The translations under genes and the position numbers were made by a program. From Geobacter sp. (GTDB lineage: Bacteria; Desulfobacterota; Desulfuromonadia; Geobacterales; Pseudopelobacteraceae), in the NCBI GenBank assembly GCA_027346925.1, contig DAIERH010000070.1, positions 1 through 10,024 of the forward strand: a stretch of DNA of 10,024 bases, in the 5' to 3' direction. Every line of letters starts with the position of its first letter. The stretch's first letter is position 1. Under the pieces are notes generated by a model. It searched no databases. It was not told where the DNA came from and saw only the letters and a list, made by a program, of their open reading frames with translations. Below, piece after piece: positions 1 to 7,003 of this stretch.

Positions 1-1
1 G

Positions 2-160
2 GGAAACGTGGACCTGGGCCTGCTTGCCAAGCTGCTCGCCGGCTCCATTCCCGGCATCATCATCGGCTCCCTGATCGTCACCAGGTTGCCGGATGCGCTG
101 GTGCGTAACGCCCTGGCCGCCGTGCTCCTGCTGCTCGGGCTGAAGATGTTCCTGGCCTGA
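2..160 (+). CDS. C-terminal end of a TauE/SafE-family membrane permease (partial)
   Basis: Only the last 52 codons are in the window; the reading frame is open from the left edge to TGA at 158-160. The visible residues form a hydrophobic segment (KLLAGSIPGIIIGSLIVTRL), a short polar turn (PDALVRNALA) and a final helix rich in leucine ending in GLKMFLA. This pattern, a G-rich helix followed by an 'R-x-x-L-A' turn and a terminal leucine helix, is typical of the C-terminus of TauE/SafE (sulfite exporter/permease) proteins, inner-membrane carriers of sulfur oxyanions or organosulfonates. The neighbouring cysD and cysNC genes fit transport of a sulfur compound. Only a small tail is visible, so another permease family is possible and direction and substrate cannot be judged. 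Confidence 0.6.
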   Translation, partial: GNVDLGLLAKLLAGSIPGIIIGSLIVTRLPDALVRNALAAVLLLLGLKMFLA

Positions 161-163
161 TCC

Positions 164-1432
164 ATGACCGTGCGTAACGATGGCATACAAGCCATGTTCC
201 GCCTGGTCTTCGTCCTGTCGCTGGGCATCCTCCTGGGCGCCTGCACGAGCATGGTTCCCCGTAAAAAACTGCCCTATCCGCTGACGAACGACACCTTCGA
301 CGAGCAGGTGAAGGTCGTCACCGTCCCGCTGCCGGTCATTGCAACGAGTCCCAACGAAGGGTTCACCGCCGGCAGCCTGACCGCCTTTTTGCTGTATAAC
401 GGAAAGGACGAGATAAGCACGCTGGTGGCGCCCCAGGTGAACTACAACAAGAACTTCGGCGTCACGTCCATCCTGTATGGGGCATTCTATCCCTCGCCGG
501 AGCGGCACTGGCAGATCAACCTGGCAAAGGCCACCAAGGTCAACGAAGAATATCGGCTCAGGTACACGGACAGGGAGTTCCTGCTCGACACACTGGAGTT
601 GCACGCGCTTGCCGTTGCCTATACGGACGGTTCGGCCCGTTTTTTCGGATTCCAGTCCACTGCCAGCAAGGCAAACGAGACCAACTACTCCGACCAGGAG
701 TTGGGCTTCGACATCTCCGTCGGGTATCGCCTGTTCGGAGATTACAAGCTGATTGTCGGCGAGCGCCTCAAGAGGGTCAACATCAAGAGGGGCGCCATCG
801 AGGGCATCCCCTTCATAACCGACCGGTTCTCGCCGGCCACTGTTCCGGGCATCGACGGTTTTACTGTCCATGCCCAGCGTTTGTCCCTGGTTTACAGCAC
901 CCTCGATTCGCCCGACCTGCCCACCACCGGGACAGAGGCCAAGGTCTTCGTGGAGAACAGCTTCCGGATGCTGGGCAGCAGCGCCGATTACCAGGGATTC
1001 GGGGCCGAGGTCAAGGGGTTTTTCCCGCTCCGGGAGGCGCGCTACATCACGGTGGTTCGCCTTGCCTGCAACCAGACCACGGGCGATAACGTCCCGTTCC
1101 TCGAAAAGGCCACCCTGGGCGGGGAAACGACCCTGAGGGGCTACGGACGCTACCGCTTCATCGACAACAGCTACCTGCTCCTCAACCTGGAGGAACGGAT
1201 CAGGCTGTTCCGCTGGAGGCTGTTCAACGTGCTGGCCGACTGGGAGGTGGCGCCCTTCATCGATTTCGGCTCGGTCATGGCGTCCCTCGACCGGGCGAGC
1301 CCCACGAGCTTCCAGTTCAACCCGGGCATCGGCGTCAGGGCCGTGGTCCGGCCCAACATCATCGGCCGGGTGGATCTGGGGGTCGGCAAGGAGGGGCCTG
1401 CGGTGTTCGTGGGGCTGGGGTATCCTTTTTAA
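164..1432 (+). CDS. Omp85/BamA-like outer-membrane beta-barrel lipoprotein without POTRA domains
   Basis: This 422-residue protein has a short basic start, a hydrophobic core (residues 12-24) and a lipobox LGAC with Cys27 as predicted lipidation site; Thr28 follows, so no Asp inner-membrane retention signal is seen. The rest is strand-like with alternating hydrophobic and aromatic residues. LRGYGRYRF at 324-332 matches the conserved (V/L)RG(Y/F) loop-6 motif of Omp85 barrels, and the chain ends in VFVGLGYPF, a terminal-Phe beta-signal. BamA and TamA carry POTRA repeats before the barrel; here fewer than 50 residues separate Cys27 from barrel-like sequence, so no POTRA fits. The family inserts or exports outer-membrane proteins or lipids; the role here is unknown. 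Start: ATG 164 lies 3 bases after the upstream stop and may be coupled to it, but neither it nor ATG 194 (residue 11) has a clear ribosome binding site. The gene sits between the permease and cysD. Confidence 0.72.
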   Translation: MTVRNDGIQAMFRLVFVLSLGILLGACTSMVPRKKLPYPLTNDTFDEQVKVVTVPLPVIATSPNEGFTAGSLTAFLLYNGKDEISTLVAPQVNYNKNFGVTSILYGAFYPSPERHWQINLAKATKVNEEYRLRYTDREFLLDTLELHALAVAYTDGSARFFGFQSTASKANETNYSDQELGFDISVGYRLFGDYKLIVGERLKRVNIKRGAIEGIPFITDRFSPATVPGIDGFTVHAQRLSLVYSTLDSPDLPTTGTEAKVFVENSFRMLGSSADYQGFGAEVKGFFPLREARYITVVRLACNQTTGDNVPFLEKATLGGETTLRGYGRYRFIDNSYLLLNLEERIRLFRWRLFNVLADWEVAPFIDFGSVMASLDRASPTSFQFNPGIGVRAVVRPNIIGRVDLGVGKEGPAVFVGLGYPF

Positions 1433-1449
1433 TCGAAACGGAGGTCATG

Positions 1450-2352
1450 ATGAAACCAAACGGCGCCCTGCATCAACTGGAACAGGAGTCGATACGGATC
1501 ATCCGCGAGGCCGTTGCCGAGGCTGAGCGGCCGGTCATGCTCTACTCCGTCGGCAAGGACTCCTCGGTCATGCTCCACCTGGCACTCAAGGCCTTTTATC
1601 CCATGAATCCTCCGTTCCCCCTGCTCCACGTGGACACGACCTGGAAATTCCGCGAAATGATCGCCTTCCGGGATGCGACTGCGGCCCGCCTGGGGATGGA
1701 GCTCATCGCCTACACCAACCAGGAGGGGCTCAGGGAGGGGGTGACCCCCTTCACGCACGGCAGCAGGGCCTACACGGATGTCATGAAGACCGATGCCCTG
1801 CGCATGGCGCTGGACGCCGGGGGCTTCGACATGATCCTGGGGGGCGCCCGGCGGGACGAAGAGAAAAGCCGCGCCAAGGAGCGCGTCTTCTCCTTCCGGG
1901 ACGCACGGCACCATTGGAATCCCCGCGGCCAGCGCCCAGAGCTGTGGAGCGTCCCCAACCTGGCCAGAAACCGGGGCGAGAGTTTCCGGGTCTTTCCCCT
2001 CTCCGACTGGACCGAACTGGATGTGTGGCGCTACATTGCCCGTGAGGCTATCCCGGTGGTGCCGCTCTACTTCGCGGCCCGGCGGCCGGTGGTGGAACGG
2101 GCGGGACAGTGGATCATGGTGGATGACGGGCGGATGCCGCTCTCCCCCGGCGAGACGCCGCGGATGAAGGTGGTCCGCTTCAGGACCCTGGGGTGCTATC
2201 CCCTGAGCGCCGCCGTGGAGTCGCGGGCGGCCACGGTCAGGGGGATTGTCCGCGAACTGGAGTGCGCGCGGAGTTCGGAGCGGGCCGGTCGGCTGATCGA
2301 TTTCGACCAGGCAGGCAGCATGGAGAAGAAAAAGCAGGAGGGGTATTTCTGA
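1450..2352 (+). CDS. cysD: Sulfate adenylyltransferase subunit 2 (CysD)
   Basis: CysD is the catalytic ATP-pyrophosphatase subunit of ATP sulfurylase: with the GTPase CysN it makes adenosine 5'-phosphosulfate (APS) and pyrophosphate from sulfate and ATP in the cytoplasm. The product has 300 residues, close to the 302 of E. coli CysD, and resembles it along its whole length. The PP-loop reads SVGKDSS (33-39), followed by HLALKAFYP, HVDTTWKFREM, GGARRDEEKSRAKER (from 131), RFRTLGCYPL and the characteristic tail AGSMEKKKQEGYF. Two ATGs are adjacent, at 1447 and 1450. GGAGG at 1440-1444 is 2 bases from the first and 5 from the second, so 1450 is preferred. The stop codon shares one base with the cysNC start, indicating an operon and translational coupling. 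Identification is secure. Confidence 0.96.
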   Translation: MKPNGALHQLEQESIRIIREAVAEAERPVMLYSVGKDSSVMLHLALKAFYPMNPPFPLLHVDTTWKFREMIAFRDATAARLGMELIAYTNQEGLREGVTPFTHGSRAYTDVMKTDALRMALDAGGFDMILGGARRDEEKSRAKERVFSFRDARHHWNPRGQRPELWSVPNLARNRGESFRVFPLSDWTELDVWRYIAREAIPVVPLYFAARRPVVERAGQWIMVDDGRMPLSPGETPRMKVVRFRTLGCYPLSAAVESRAATVRGIVRELECARSSERAGRLIDFDQAGSMEKKKQEGYF

Positions 2353-4277
2353 TGACAAAGGCTGGCGCCATACTCCGATTTCTCGCCTGCGGCAGCGTGG
2401 ATGACGGAAAATCGACCCTGATCGGCCACCTCCTCCACCTGACCGGAAACCTGTACGACGACCAGGTGGCTATCCTGGAACAGGAGAGCGCACGGCTCGG
2501 CACCAATGGCGCTGGCATCGACTATTCCCTGCTCCTGGACGGCCTGACCGCCGAGCGGGAACAGGGAATCACCATCGACGTCGCCTACCGCTACTTTGCC
2601 ACGCCGCAACGCCATTTCATCGTGGCCGACACGCCGGGCCACGAGCGCTACACCAGGAACATGGCCACGGCCGCCTCCCGCTGCAGCGCCGCGCTCATCC
2701 TGGTGGACGCCCGCCAGGGGGTGTTGCCCCAGACCCGCCGGCACGCCCTGATCTGCGCACTGATGGGCATCCGCCGGTTCCTGTTCGTTGTCAACAAGAT
2801 GGACATGGCAGGCTGGAGCGAACAGGGATTCAGGGAGGTCCAGGCGCAGTGCAACCGCCTGGCGGGGGACCTGGAGCGTTTCGGCCTGCCCCGCGCGGAG
2901 TGCGTCGCGGTCCCGGTTTCGGCCCTGAATGGGGATAACCTGGTGGCCCTCTCACCCAACATGCCCTGGTATGACGGCACAACCGTCATGGGGTGGCTGC
3001 ACGCGGTCGCTCCGGGCGAGGGGATGGAGCACGCAGCCCCGCGCCTCCCGGTGCAGTACGTGATCAAGGTGGCCCGCCCGGGAGGGGCATGGCAGGAGGG
3101 CGCGGATGGGGCGTTCCGCCGGGGCGGAAACGGGACCTTCCGCGCCTACGCCGGCACCGTGGTGTCGGGCAGCCTCAAACGCGGCGACCGGGTGGTGGTC
3201 CTGCCGTCCGGCCTGCGGACGCGCGTACGGGAGATGTGGTGCGGCGACCGCCTGGTGCGGCAGGCCGTGGCCGGCATGGCGGTGGCGCTCAGCCTCGAGG
3301 GTGAGCATGACGTCGTCAGGGGAGATATGATCGTTGCCGAGGATCAGCGGACGGAACTGGCGCACCTCTTCAAGGTGCGGCTGGTCTGGATGGACGATCA
3401 GCCGCTCTATAGCGGAAGGCATTACCTGTTCAAGGGGGTGGCCGGCACGGCAACCGCCGGGATCACCCGCATCAGGGGCCGGATCGAGCCGGACTCCTAC
3501 CAGCGGCTCGCTGCCGATCATTTCTCGCTCAACGATATCGGGGAGGCTGAGCTGGCGCTCTCGCTGCCGATCCCCTTCGACCCCTATGCGGAAAACCGCG
3601 AGACCGGCGGCTTTATCCTGACGGACCGTCTCTCCAACGCCACCGTTGCCTGCGGCATGATCCTGCATCCCCTGCGCCGCACCGCTACCGTCCGCAGGCA
3701 GTGCGAGGAGATCGGCCCTCCGGAACGGGCCGCCATCAAGGGTCAGAGGCCCTGCGTGCTCTGGCTCACCGGTTTTTCCGGCGCGGGCAAATCCACCATC
3801 GCCAATTGCCTGGAACGGAAGCTGTACACCCTGGGGCGGCACACCATGCTCCTGGACGGCGACAACATCCGCCAGGGGCTCAACAGGGACCTGGGCTTCA
3901 CCGAGGCGGGCCGGATCGAGAACATCCGCCGCATCGGCGAAGTGGCCAAGCTGATGACCGATGCCGGCCTGATCGTGATCACCGCCTTCATATCCCCCTT
4001 TCGCGCGGAAAGGGACATGGTGCGGGAGATCCTGCCCGGCGGCAGCTTTGTCGAGATACACGTCGACACCCCGCTGGAGGAGTGCGAACGCCGCGACCCG
4101 AAAGGGCTCTACCGCAAGGCGCGCCAAGGGGAGATCCCCAACTTCACGGGCATCGATTCGCCCTACGAGCCCCCTCGCGCCCCCGCGTTGCGGCTCGGCA
4201 CAATGGCCCGACCGGTCTGGGAATGCGCCGATGCCATCATCGCTTATCTTCGCGAGCACGGCCTGCTTCCTGAGTAA
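2352..4277 (+). CDS. cysNC: Bifunctional sulfate adenylyltransferase subunit 1 / adenylylsulfate kinase (CysN-CysC fusion)
   Basis: The 641-residue product joins two enzymes. Residues 1 to about 450 are the EF-Tu-like GTPase CysN, with P-loop GSVDDGKS (14-21), EREQGITID (68-76), DTPGH (93-97) and NKMD (148-151), then beta-barrel domains; it drives APS synthesis by CysD. Residues 464-641 are APS kinase, which phosphorylates APS to PAPS: P-loop GFSGAGKST (474-482), LDGDNIRQGLNRDLGF, and FISPFRAERD containing Ser548, equivalent to the phosphorylated serine of CysC, followed by a GLYRKARQGEI block. The open frame extends upstream inside cysD, but ATG 2352 is the start: it overlaps the cysD stop by one base, has AGGAGGGG at 2336-2343, and opens the conserved LRFLACGSVDDGKST block. 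Compared with E. coli CysN there is an insertion of about 19 residues near 239-266. The same fusion occurs as NodQ in rhizobia. Confidence 0.95.
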   Translation: MTKAGAILRFLACGSVDDGKSTLIGHLLHLTGNLYDDQVAILEQESARLGTNGAGIDYSLLLDGLTAEREQGITIDVAYRYFATPQRHFIVADTPGHERYTRNMATAASRCSAALILVDARQGVLPQTRRHALICALMGIRRFLFVVNKMDMAGWSEQGFREVQAQCNRLAGDLERFGLPRAECVAVPVSALNGDNLVALSPNMPWYDGTTVMGWLHAVAPGEGMEHAAPRLPVQYVIKVARPGGAWQEGADGAFRRGGNGTFRAYAGTVVSGSLKRGDRVVVLPSGLRTRVREMWCGDRLVRQAVAGMAVALSLEGEHDVVRGDMIVAEDQRTELAHLFKVRLVWMDDQPLYSGRHYLFKGVAGTATAGITRIRGRIEPDSYQRLAADHFSLNDIGEAELALSLPIPFDPYAENRETGGFILTDRLSNATVACGMILHPLRRTATVRRQCEEIGPPERAAIKGQRPCVLWLTGFSGAGKSTIANCLERKLYTLGRHTMLLDGDNIRQGLNRDLGFTEAGRIENIRRIGEVAKLMTDAGLIVITAFISPFRAERDMVREILPGGSFVEIHVDTPLEECERRDPKGLYRKARQGEIPNFTGIDSPYEPPRAPALRLGTMARPVWECADAIIAYLREHGLLPE

Positions 4278-4300
4278 CGTCAATCTTCCGCCAAAGGGTG

Positions 4301-4320
4301 CCCCCCTTGAAAAAGGGGGA
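4301..4320 (+). repeat. 7-bp GC-rich hairpin after cysNC (terminator-like or dispersed repeat)
   Basis: CCCCCTT (4302-4308) pairs perfectly with AAGGGGG (4313-4319) around a GAAA tetraloop, 24 bases after the cysNC stop. No T-run follows on the plus strand, so it is not a textbook intrinsic terminator; it could slow transcription or protect the 3' end of the cys message. Similar C5-T2/A2-G5 hairpins occur as intergenic dispersed repeats in various proteobacteria (general recollection, not checked). A degenerate partner, CCCTCTTAGGAAAGGG, lies at 4373-4388. Confidence 0.45.
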
Positions 4321-4348
4321 CTTGGTCGTCAGCGGGAGTGGTGACTCA

Positions 4349-4376
4349 TTGACATGGGGTAAAAATACACTACCCT
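4349..4376 (+). promoter_or_regulatory. Possible sigma-70 promoter before the sulfotransferase gene
   Basis: A perfect -35 hexamer TTGACA at 4349-4354 is followed after 16 bases by TACCCT (4371-4376), which keeps only the T, A and final T of TATAAT. The position, about 65 bases before the sulfotransferase start, is suitable, but the -10 is poor. Read-through from the cys genes is an alternative source of transcription. Confidence 0.3.
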
Positions 4377-4440
4377 CTTAGGAAAGGGCGGATGCGGGCG
4401 CCTCTGAAACCACACCGAGATTACCGGGAGGAGACTGTCG

Positions 4441-5739
4441 ATGCATCGCGGGAACAAACCCTACCATCGCCCGGGCGTCCTGCCCGGCAGCGCGCACAAG
4501 ACCCTGTGCCGTCTGGGAGCGGCGCTGCTCTCCGGCGTCAATGCCTTCAGCAGGTTCGCACTGCACAGCGGCCGTCCATTCTTCAGCCTGGACGAGGCGG
4601 CCCTCCTGGCAAAGAGCCGCAAACTCACGGGGCTGGACGACTTCGGTGACCACTCCTTCCGCGAGCCCCTCGGCATCCTGTTGCGCTCCTTTGAGGCCGA
4701 TGCCGACCTCAACCTGGTGGGGCGGATCTGCGCGCATTCCGAGGTCCTGCGCATGCTCTGCAACAGGCTGCGCATGGTGGAGGACCGCAGGCGCCACCCC
4801 GGCATCCTGGACGAGCCGATCCGGCGTCCGCTCTTCATCACCGGCCTTCCCCGCAGCGGCACGACCTTCCTGCACGCGCTGCTGGCCCAGGACCCCCGCT
4901 GCCGCGCGCCCCAGATATGGGAGGTGATGCATCCCTCCCCTCCTCCCGAAAGGGGCTCCTACGACAGCGATCCCCGCATCGTCCACACCGAGCGCCAACT
5001 GAAGTGGCTCGATGTGCTGATGCCCGAGTTCGAAAAGTTCCACCTGATCCATGCGCGCTACCCCCAGGAGTGCATCGCCATCACCGATCATTCCTTCATG
5101 AGCTATGTCTTTGAAACCATGTACCAGGTCTCTTCCTACCGCGCCTGGCACGACGGCCAGGACAAGCTTCCCGCTTATGCCTTTCACCGGCAATTCCTGC
5201 AGCATTTGCAATGGCGCTGCCCAGGGACCCATTGGGTGCTCAAGGCGCCGAGCCATCTGATGGCGCTGGAGGCGCTCCTGCACGTCTACCCCGATGCGGA
5301 TATCGTCCAGACCCACCGTGATCCGCTCAAGGTCTTGCCGTCGTGCGCCAGCCTGACGCGGGTCCTGCGCGCTCCGTTCACCAACCGGCTTCACCGGGAA
5401 GGGATCGCCAGCGAGGTTACCCTGCGGTGGGAGGGGAGCGCCCGCCTCGCCTTGGAGCTTCGCCGGCGCAACCAGGCGATGGGTGAACGCTTTTTCGATG
5501 TGCGCTATCTTGACCTGAGGCGGGACCCGATGGGGGTCGTACGGGGCATTTACCGGCATTTCAACCGGGAGCTCACCGACGGGGCCGAGGCAGCCATGCA
5601 GCGTTTCGTAACGGAAAACCCGAAGGACAAGCATGGCGTCCATCGTTACACCCTGGAGGAGTTCGGCCTGGATCGCGAGACGGAATGGCGCAGATTCCGC
5701 TTCTACACGGAGCAGTACGGGATTGACCCGGAGCCCTGA
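4441..5739 (+). CDS. PAPS-dependent sulfotransferase family protein
   Basis: Predicted to transfer the sulfonate group of PAPS to an alcohol or amine acceptor in the cytoplasm; the acceptor is unknown. The 432-residue protein has an N-terminal part of about 130 residues without a recognised motif. Then comes the 5'-phosphosulfate-binding loop FITGLPRSGTTFLH (Gly135-Thr142 core) and, further on, the 3'-phosphate-binding segment THRDPLKVLPS (291-301, with Arg293 and Ser301 in the usual places). The C-terminal segment HGVHRYTLEEFGLD is characteristic of the large bacterial Sulfotransfer_3-type family. GGAGGAG at 4427-4433, 7 bases before ATG 4441, fixes the start. CysD and CysNC just upstream make the PAPS donor, and a flippase-like membrane protein follows 5 bases after the stop, suggesting the acceptor is an envelope lipid or glycan. 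Family assignment is firm; substrate is open. Confidence 0.88.
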   Translation: MHRGNKPYHRPGVLPGSAHKTLCRLGAALLSGVNAFSRFALHSGRPFFSLDEAALLAKSRKLTGLDDFGDHSFREPLGILLRSFEADADLNLVGRICAHSEVLRMLCNRLRMVEDRRRHPGILDEPIRRPLFITGLPRSGTTFLHALLAQDPRCRAPQIWEVMHPSPPPERGSYDSDPRIVHTERQLKWLDVLMPEFEKFHLIHARYPQECIAITDHSFMSYVFETMYQVSSYRAWHDGQDKLPAYAFHRQFLQHLQWRCPGTHWVLKAPSHLMALEALLHVYPDADIVQTHRDPLKVLPSCASLTRVLRAPFTNRLHREGIASEVTLRWEGSARLALELRRRNQAMGERFFDVRYLDLRRDPMGVVRGIYRHFNRELTDGAEAAMQRFVTENPKDKHGVHRYTLEEFGLDRETEWRRFRFYTEQYGIDPEP

Positions 5740-5744
5740 CTCCC

Positions 5745-6704
5745 ATGCGCCGCCTCAACGTGATCCTTTTGTCCATTGCCGCGATCTTCCTGTTCGCCAT
5801 GCTGAAGCGGATCGGGTGGTCGAATCTTGGGCGCTACGTGGGGGAGGTGGGACATTGGTGGCCACTTATCCTCGTGCCGTACGGGGTGACGAACCTCCTG
5901 GGGGCCGTGTCCTGGAGGGTGCTGCTGATCACGGAGGGGACACGCCCATCCCTGGGGCGGCTCTTCCTTCTCCGGCTGGCAGGAGAATCCCTCAATCAGC
6001 TCACCCCCGCGGCCTCCCTGGGAGGTGAGCCCTTCAAGGCGCTGCGCCTCCATGCCGATGGCACCCCCTGGCAGGATGCAACGGCCTCCCTGATCATTCA
6101 GAAGGGCTTGCTGGTCTTGAGCCTGGTCCTGTACATCTTCATGTGCATCGCCCTTGTCCCGTTTGTACTGCCGTCCAGCCGGACTCATCTGGACGGCCTC
6201 GTCCTGGCGGGCCTCGTCCTGGCAGGGTTAGGGGTGGCTTTTGTGGTCGCGCAGCGCAGCAACCCATGCACCTTGCTGGTCCGTCTGCTGAAAAGATTCG
6301 GGTTGAATCCGGCGCTCGTCCGGGACCGGGAGGGAGATCTCGCCCTTCTGGATGCCGCCCTGGCAGGTTTTTACCGCGAACACCCCGGGCGTATCCTGGC
6401 GGGTTTTGCGATCTTCTTCCTCGGGTGGGTGCTGCTGTCGGTGGAGGTCTTTTTGATCTTCGGCCTGATGGGGCATCCGATCGGGTGGGGGGAGGCGCTC
6501 TGTCTGGATGGCCTGGCCATGCTCTTTTCCGGGCTGGGGTTCATGATCCCGGTGTCCCTGGGGGTGCAGGATGGGGGTAATGTGCTGCTCTCGCTCGGGT
6601 TCAACCTGGGAGCGGCCCTGGGGGCCGCGTTCAGCATCATCCGGCGCCTGCGGGAGGCGTTCTGGCTGTTCCTGGGGCTGGTGGTGGTGGCACGGGAGAA
6701 GTGA
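5745..6704 (+). CDS. Lysylphosphatidylglycerol synthase TM / flippase-like integral membrane protein
   Basis: The 319-residue protein is mostly hydrophobic, with roughly seven or eight membrane helices, from residue 5 (VILLSIAAIFLFAML) to the last helix (FWLFLGLVVVA) ending in REK. The segment ESLNQLTPAASLGGEPFKALRL, with PAASLGGEP at 88-96, matches the hallmark motif of the family that includes the membrane domain of MprF and HpnL-like proteins. Those are linked to flipping or handling of modified lipids, but most members lack a tested function. No soluble aminoacyl-transferase domain is present, so it is not a full MprF. It starts 5 bases after the sulfotransferase stop; GGAG at 5730-5733 is a weak, rather distant ribosome binding site, so coupling is likely. 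Its helix at about residues 149-167 contains a tandem 5-residue duplication (GLVLA). Moving the sulfated product or its carrier lipid is a plausible but unproven role. Confidence 0.8.
   Translation: MRRLNVILLSIAAIFLFAMLKRIGWSNLGRYVGEVGHWWPLILVPYGVTNLLGAVSWRVLLITEGTRPSLGRLFLLRLAGESLNQLTPAASLGGEPFKALRLHADGTPWQDATASLIIQKGLLVLSLVLYIFMCIALVPFVLPSSRTHLDGLVLAGLVLAGLGVAFVVAQRSNPCTLLVRLLKRFGLNPALVRDREGDLALLDAALAGFYREHPGRILAGFAIFFLGWVLLSVEVFLIFGLMGHPIGWGEALCLDGLAMLFSGLGFMIPVSLGVQDGGNVLLSLGFNLGAALGAAFSIIRRLREAFWLFLGLVVVAREK
6195..6224 (+). repeat. 15-bp tandem duplication inside the flippase-like gene
   Basis: Two adjacent 15-base units, 6195-6209 and 6210-6224, differ only at the last base. They are in frame and encode GLVLA twice within a membrane helix, so the reading frame is kept and the helix is lengthened by about one and a half turns. 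Confidence 0.7.
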
Positions 6705-6716
6705 TTACACTCCCGA

Positions 6717-6760
6717 ATCAAGGCGCCATCTGCGGGGCCCCGGCAGCGTCACTGCCTGAT
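6717..6760. terminator. Possible stem structure between convergent genes
   Basis: ATCAAGGC (6717-6724) can pair, with one bulge, with GCCTGAT (6754-6760), and an inner CTGC/GCAG stem flanks a GGGGCCCC core. It lies between the converging flippase-like gene and the small membrane-protein gene, where a bidirectional terminator would be expected. There is no T-run on either strand and it overlaps the last codons of the minus-strand gene, so support is weak. Confidence 0.2.
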
Positions 6761-6961
6761 GTCAAGAACTATCCGGTACAGCAGCAACGCAAAGGGCCAA
6801 GCATGCCAGAACAGGTCGAAGATGTCGATGGGCCTTTTCAGGGTGCCCGCCATGAGCATCCGGATCTTTTCCACGATGTGCGGTTGGGGGTAAAAGGGCG
6901 CAAGGCCGAGCAACAGCGCGACCGGTATGAGGAAGCGGTAGTCCAGAATATTTGTCACCAA
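6749..6961 (-). CDS. Small conserved-looking two-helix membrane protein, function unknown
   Basis: The 70-residue product has a hydrophobic segment at about 10-25 (FLIPVALLLGLAPFYP), a polar amphipathic middle (PHIVEKIRMLMAGTLKRPIDIFDL) and a second hydrophobic segment at about 53-66. It resembles a family of about 70-residue proteins with the pattern LAPF-P-PH-EKLRML-G-L-PIDIFDL; some databases label them 'RND transporter', a name their size does not support (from memory). No catalytic motif is visible. The start is non-ATG: TTG at 6961 or GTG at 6958. GAGGAGA at 6973-6967 is 5 and 8 bases away respectively, which supports translation but does not choose between them. It lies downstream of the FmdB-type gene on the same strand, separated by 70 bases containing a strong inverted repeat. 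Confidence 0.68.
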   Translation of the reverse strand: MVTNILDYRFLIPVALLLGLAPFYPQPHIVEKIRMLMAGTLKRPIDIFDLFWHAWPFALLLYRIVLDIRQ

Positions 6962-7003
6962 GGTGTTCTCCTCGTGTCTGTCTCAAAAACAAACCCAGGC
7001 AGG

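Noticed and set aside
101..179. Repeated 10-mer GTGCGTAACG at 101-110 and 170-179
   Set aside because: Only ten bases, both copies in coding or start regions, no matching flanks; chance is the simplest explanation.
2193..2351. N-terminal extension of CysNC by 53 residues inside cysD
   Set aside because: The extra residues are the cysD sequence in another frame. ATG 2352 has an AGGAGGGG ribosome binding site and matches the normal CysN start.
1429..2358. Long open frame (309 codons) on the minus strand opposite cysD
   Set aside because: cysD is unmistakable on the other strand. The antisense translation is Pro/Gly/His/Arg-rich with no family resemblance, the usual by-product of GC-rich third positions.
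2952..4283. Long open frame (443 codons) on the minus strand opposite cysNC
   Set aside because: It is antisense to strongly conserved CysN and CysC motifs and its translation has the low-complexity look of a shadow frame.
4378..5643. Long open frame (421 codons) on the minus strand opposite the sulfotransferase gene
   Set aside because: The plus-strand gene has both PAPS-binding motifs and a good ribosome binding site; the antisense frame has neither motifs nor a plausible start signal.
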